A DNA stretch of 64,000 nt, from contig JAGWWZ010000001.1 of the NCBI GenBank assembly GCA_018970165.1, positions 25,715 through 89,714 of the forward strand. Reading direction: 5' to 3'. The position numbers were made by a program, and so were the translations under genes. The DNA is from Planctomycetota bacterium. Its GTDB lineage: Bacteria; Planctomycetota; Planctomycetia; Pirellulales; Pirellulaceae. The number at the start of each line of letters is the position of its first letter. Positions within the stretch are counted from its first letter, which is position 1. This document shows, in pieces, positions 59,795-64,000 of the stretch. The notes beneath the pieces are model-generated. The model did no database searches, was not told the DNA's origin, and saw nothing but the letters and a program-made list of their open reading frames with translations.

Positions 59795-60445
59795 TCACTC
59801 GCGGGCGATCGAATTGTCTTGGGGAACGTTCACCGGCCAACCTTGGGCCCATTGAAGTGTTACTTGGGATCGATTGTGATTGGCTACAGCGCAAAGATAG
59901 GCCCGCTGCGAGGCTTCGAGAGCCTGAATCGCTTGAAGGGCTTCGATGGGCAACCCCTGACCGTCTCGAATTCGATCCATGTTTCGACGGTAGGAATCTT
60001 GTGCGCTAAGAATTGCACTCTCGGCTATTCTCACTTGCTGTTGACGGATGACTGTCTGCACATGAGCTTCCGCAACCTCTTGTGCGACTTGGTCCATGAT
60101 CCGGAGTTTCGTGAACGTAGCCTGTTGAATCTGAGCATTCCGATGGCGTCTTGCAGCCCCTTCGGCCAGTCCCATGTTGCGTGTCTCCCAGACCATTCGA
60201 GCATCGACATCGTAACGACCGCTGAAACTATCGGGGGTACCGCTCAAACCGCCACCGAAACGGGTCGTGCTGAAGCCGAGCAAAACGCTTGGCACAAAGG
60301 GGGCAACCTTCTCCCGTTTGTAGGCTTCAACAGCGGCCGCAACCAAAGCTTGCGATTCTTTGAGTTCCGGACGGGTTACCAAACCGGTTGCCACCAGTGA
60401 CGCCATGTAACAAGTCGCAAGGGCGATGCCGGTCACTACGTCCAT
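59795..60445 (-). pseudogene. 5'-truncated TolC-family outer-membrane efflux protein (C-terminal half)
   Basis: LVATGLVTRPELKESQALVAAAVEAYKREKVAPFVPSVLLGFSTTRFGGG...; family homology appears to begin near 60406; no N-terminal half upstream. Confidence 0.65.
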
Positions 60446-60985
60446 CCCGCCGGCACGGACAAGGGAGAGCCATTGTTGACGATTTCTAACCTTTCCAAGG
60501 TGCGAGTATTCGTCAACGTACCCGAGAGCGAGGCTCCATGGGTAGATGCGGGATTTCTCGACGCCTCCAAGGGAGATACGGCGACTATCCAGATCAATGC
60601 CTCTCCTGGTCGAACAATCGAAGGACGAGTCACTCGCTCCAGTCTACAAATCGATCCTCAGAGTCGATCGCTGACCGCCGAGATCGATATCGATAACAGC
60701 GACCTGAAGTTGCTTCCGGGTACCTTCGCGACCGCGAAGATCTTGCTTGAGGAGCGTGCCGATGTGATGACATTACCGACTGCGGCTATCGCTAAAAACG
60801 CAGGTCAAACCCTCTGCTGTATCGTCGTCGATGGAAAGATTGAGCATCGAACCATCGCATTAGGTTTGCGCGTGGAAGACGATGTACAAGTCTCGTCGGG
60901 ATTGAATGGTGATGAGATCGTCGTCCTGGCCCGCGCCGGGTCCCTTCAACCCGGGCAAGCAGTTGAGGTAGTAGTCAAGAAGTAG
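60401..60985 (+). pseudogene. 5'-truncated RND/HlyD periplasmic adaptor (C-terminal half)
   Basis: Frame open from 60401: VTSRKGDAGHYVHPAGTDKGEPLLTISNLSKVRVFVNVPESEAPWVDAG...PGQAVEVVVKK; lacks N-terminal TM/lipoyl half. Confidence 0.65.
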
Positions 60986-60986
60986 A

Positions 60987-61087
60987 GGTCAGACGTCGCA
61001 AGCGACGTAAATCCATCCCTCACTTACGTTTCGGGTTGAGATCAGCTCGAAAAGCGCAACTTCAAAACTTACGCTTCGGGTTGAGAT
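60987..61087. repeat. Dispersed planctomycete-type intergenic repeat, two partial direct copies
   Basis: ACGTCGC-AA-GCGACGT palindrome (60993-61008), TCCCTCACTTACGTTTCGGGTTGAGAT (61016-61042), ACTTACGCTTCGGGTTGAGAT (61067-61087). Confidence 0.65.
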
Positions 61088-61109
61088 GGCTTCTGTTTTT
61101 GGATGAATG

Positions 61110-62444
61110 CTACGGAACGCTCGCGTCCCGCAAACAGTACAGACTGGTTCGCGTACGGACGATGAGATCGCGGCCGATGACTGCGGGCGATGCGAGGCAA
61201 CCTGCGTCGAGCGTGTTTTCTGCCAGAACGTTGCCATCGGAATCCACGACATGACCCTTGCCATGCTCATCAAAACAGTACAAGCGATGATTAGCGACTA
61301 CCGGAGAGCTACTAAAGTCTCCGCCGAGCCGTTTCTGCCACAGCACTTCGCCGGTGGCTGGATCGAGGGCTGTAACAACACCGCGATCTTCGACTGTGCA
61401 CAGCTTGCCATCCAATAACACTGGCGAAGGTTTGCAACCGATCGCACGTGTGGCCTGCCATCGCACATGGGAATCGGTCAAGTCGCCGCGCCCGCTCGGG
61501 TCGATCGCCAACATCTTGGCCTTGCTGAAACCGGAACTCATCAGCACATGTTTGCCGTCGAAAAGTGGTCGTCCCGCGTTGGAATGTTCTTCATACCGCA
61601 CTCGCCATAATTCCTTGCCGTTTGTCGGTTCGTAGGCGATGACCGCCTTGGCTGCGGGACTAACGAGTTGCAGTTGCCCGACCACTTGAATCACGTGCGA
61701 TGTGCCATAGGATTTTTTCCAGTCGCCGTCATTGGTCCCGTATTCGATGTTTCGGTCGACTTTCCACTCGGTTTCGCCGGTGTATTTATTCAGCGCTACC
61801 AAGTATTGGTAGTCGAAACCATCCATGCTGAAGATCAGAAGATCGTGGAACAGAATGGGGCTGGCACCTGCTCCGCGGTAATGATTGCAGGGTAGATCGC
61901 GACGTTCCCAAAGTGTTTTGCCATCCTTTGCATCGAGTGCTGCGGTTCCGTAAGCTCCGAAGGATACAAAGACCCGTTGCGAATCGCAGATCGGGGTTGG
62001 CGAAGCATAGGAATTGAACTCGTGATAGTCCTTTTGCGTCGTTTCGTTTTTGAAGACCACGCGATCGATTTCGACTTTGCCGGTGTGTCGGTTGACAACC
62101 AATACCGACATGGACAATCCATCGGACGTTGCATTGGTCAACCAGATGCGATCACCCCAGACGATGGGGGAGGACCATGCCTTGCCCGCGATATCGGTTC
62201 GCCATTTTACATTTTCCGATTCGCTCCACTTCACAGGTGGGTTGGTAGATTGTGCAGCGATACCGTCTCCGCGCGGCCCGCGATATTGAGGCCAGAAGCC
62301 TTCCCCTGCTCGATCCACTTCTTCGGGTGCCCAAGCCCATTCAACGGTTCGCGGATCTGAGCCCGTATCTTGCGCGTGAACCACAACGTGTAGCGGTAAG
62401 AACGAGAGCCAAACAAGCGATTGAAGCCATGGTCTTGAAGACAT
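61110..62444 (-). CDS. PQQ-like beta-propeller repeat protein (secreted)
   Basis: FWPQYRGPRGDGIAAQSTNPPVKWSESENVKWRTDIAGKAWSSPIVWGDRIWLTNAT; VVTALDPATGEVLWQKRLGG. Confidence 0.92.
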   Translation of the reverse strand: MSSRPWLQSLVWLSFLPLHVVVHAQDTGSDPRTVEWAWAPEEVDRAGEGFWPQYRGPRGDGIAAQSTNPPVKWSESENVKWRTDIAGKAWSSPIVWGDRIWLTNATSDGLSMSVLVVNRHTGKVEIDRVVFKNETTQKDYHEFNSYASPTPICDSQRVFVSFGAYGTAALDAKDGKTLWERRDLPCNHYRGAGASPILFHDLLIFSMDGFDYQYLVALNKYTGETEWKVDRNIEYGTNDGDWKKSYGTSHVIQVVGQLQLVSPAAKAVIAYEPTNGKELWRVRYEEHSNAGRPLFDGKHVLMSSGFSKAKMLAIDPSGRGDLTDSHVRWQATRAIGCKPSPVLLDGKLCTVEDRGVVTALDPATGEVLWQKRLGGDFSSSPVVANHRLYCFDEHGKGHVVDSDGNVLAENTLDAGCLASPAVIGRDLIVRTRTSLYCLRDASVP

Positions 62445-62765
62445 ATTGGGAGAGCAAAGTCAAAAGGAGGGATCGAAAAAATGAGAAACGCTCAGCGGTA
62501 CCTTTCGAGAGATAGCCTCTATTGTAACGAGACTGAGAGACAGAAGCGATTCGGTTGTGCTAATACATGCACCCTATGCATCGTTTTGCCGGGACATGGC
62601 GTAAAAGTCCGAGGCAAGTAAAACAGGTTGTATCGAGCACGATTTTATCATCCGGCTGAACGCTCTGGAATTCGCTTTCCAATTGCTGGCCTGCTACAAT
62701 TTTGGCTATGGATTCCAAAAGATTGGCAGCATGGTTCGAGAAACTGGGCTCGAGGTTTCGAAAGG

Positions 62766-63146
62766 ATGTTTCGCGCTGTGGAACTCGTTCAAGAACGATT
62801 GAATCGAGCCTGCAAGGCGCTCCACGACGCGCAGGTTCCTTATTCCGTCGTCTTCTTGGACGGCCCGGATGGAAAGCCGAGCCAAGGATTGCACATTCGC
62901 CTCGCAGGCCGCAAGGTTCGGCCCGAATATGTCAGTCCTACGCCCGGCCCGGGGTTGATCGAAAGATCGAAATCAATCAGAAACGAATCGTGGAACTCGA
63001 AGCCTTTGGTCGAAAGGAAACTCAACAGTTATCGGGACAAATACCGAACCCACTTGCGAGACATGATCCAACTTGGCCTGATCGATGCAGGTTGGCCGTC
63101 CCGCTTTCCAGTCCAATTCAGCCAGCGACTTCAACTGCTGCTGTAA
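62766..63146 (+). pseudogene. Nucleotidyltransferase-family gene with internal deletion of the catalytic core
   Basis: MFRAVELVQERLNRACKALHDAQVPYSVV joined directly to FLDGPDGKPSQGLHIRLAGRKVRPEY...LVERKLNSYRDKYRTHLRDMIQLGLIDAGWPSRFPVQFSQRLQLLL; expected GG(N/H)AVAxW...DVDLL segment missing. Confidence 0.6.
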
Positions 63147-63575
63147 CTGCCGATAGTGTCGCCGTCGAGCTTGCGGATGACGACCGTAGCGGAGCGTGGC
63201 CGGTCGCCGTCGGGACCGTCGGGCCATTGACTGACCTTCATTGAGCGGTCATTCCCTTGCGCAGGTCGCGCAACAATGCTTCGAATACCTCGGTCGGCGA
63301 TTGCCGAGTTCTCAATACGTCCTCTTCGCTCCTCCTCCGGAACATCGCTGAGAGCAAAGCTGAGGCAACCTTTCCGTTCAAGGATGCCAGCGCCCGTCAA
63401 TCCAATCACAATGCCTGTATTGGTTTAGCCCTTTCGCTAGCATCTCCAATGCCATGATTAGGACCAGGAGCATGTCGCGAGTTATTACCCTCATGCTTGA
63501 TGCATTTTAGCCTATATCCTGTATAATACGGCGATTGTGATGCTTTAGACGAAGACCCTCGGAAAGAATGCATCC

Positions 63576-64000
63576 ATGGTAGATCCCGAGTCAGAGACAT
63601 TGCTTTACGTTGCGGATCAGGATCGGAAGGCCGAACCCAAGGGTGCCTTCAGCAGCATCGACCAGTCATTGAACAATCTTGACTTGGATGTTTGCGACTC
63701 TTCCCTAGATGAAGACGCGATTGAATCACGACATCGAGTGGTTGGGGCTTGCCCTTCTGTTCCGTTCACTTCTCTGCCAGAGACCTCAGTACCTGTTTCT
63801 GCTCGTGGTTTGATCGAGCCTCTGGCCCCTTTGCAGTCGACGCATCTGGATAACAACTCAATCGGCCATCAGGAAAAACCCGCAGCGGATCCGTTTGCAC
63901 CTTTTCGCCCCTTCAATTCAAGATACTGGATCGGTGAGGAGATTGGGAAAGGGGGTATGGGACTCGTTTATCGGGGTTGGGATGTGCAATTGCAACGTCA
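63576..64000 (+). CDS. Serine/threonine protein kinase (partial, cut by right edge)
   Basis: ATG at 63576; SRYWIGEEIGKGGMGLVYRGWDVQLQRQ = kinase glycine-rich loop. Confidence 0.9.
   Translation, partial: MVDPESETLLYVADQDRKAEPKGAFSSIDQSLNNLDLDVCDSSLDEDAIESRHRVVGACPSVPFTSLPETSVPVSARGLIEPLAPLQSTHLDNNSIGHQEKPAADPFAPFRPFNSRYWIGEEIGKGGMGLVYRGWDVQLQR

Noticed and set aside
62702-63244. 180-aa ORF overlapping the decayed nucleotidyltransferase
   Set aside because: Arg/Pro-rich, no recognisable domain; the other frame matches a known family. Only its first ~20 codons might be a real upstream remnant.
63147-63575. Small ORFs before the kinase
   Set aside because: Several overlapping frames on both strands with no signal peptide, domain or clear start; cannot be supported.

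Overview
This 64 kb window looks like a planctomycete chromosome (Pirellula/Rhodopirellula type), judging from the DUF1559 pseudopilin-like protein, DUF1549/DUF1553 protein, PVC-type dehydrogenase/cytochrome, MJ0042-like zinc ribbons and a LEPR-XLL-like N-terminus. No phage, complete transposon, CRISPR array or rRNA was seen. Most of the window is housekeeping or family-typical genes: dtd, a DEAD-box helicase, nnrD, yggS, rsmH, plsC, a SNF2 helicase, an RND pump, a sugar ABC transporter, tryptophanase, one tRNA-Ser(GCU), and a Ser/Thr kinase cut by the right edge. The parts worth a second look are: (i) a five-gene PspA / substrate-binding protein / SBP-OmpA fusion / permease operon with no ATPase; (ii) two tandem COG3541-type nucleotidyltransferases joined to a tryptophanase by 4-bp ATGA overlaps; (iii) an arsR-aquaporin-arsC operon with a palindromic operator candidate; (iv) a dockerin-like protein with 95-aa modules joined by RPD linkers; (v) two 5'-truncated efflux genes meeting head to head; (vi) a nucleotidyltransferase that appears to have lost its catalytic core by internal deletion; (vii) a candidate multi-stem RNA between rsmH and plsC; and (viii) excess GCGATCGC octamers, dispersed intergenic repeats and many short tandem duplications. 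All calls were made by eye, with no database search.
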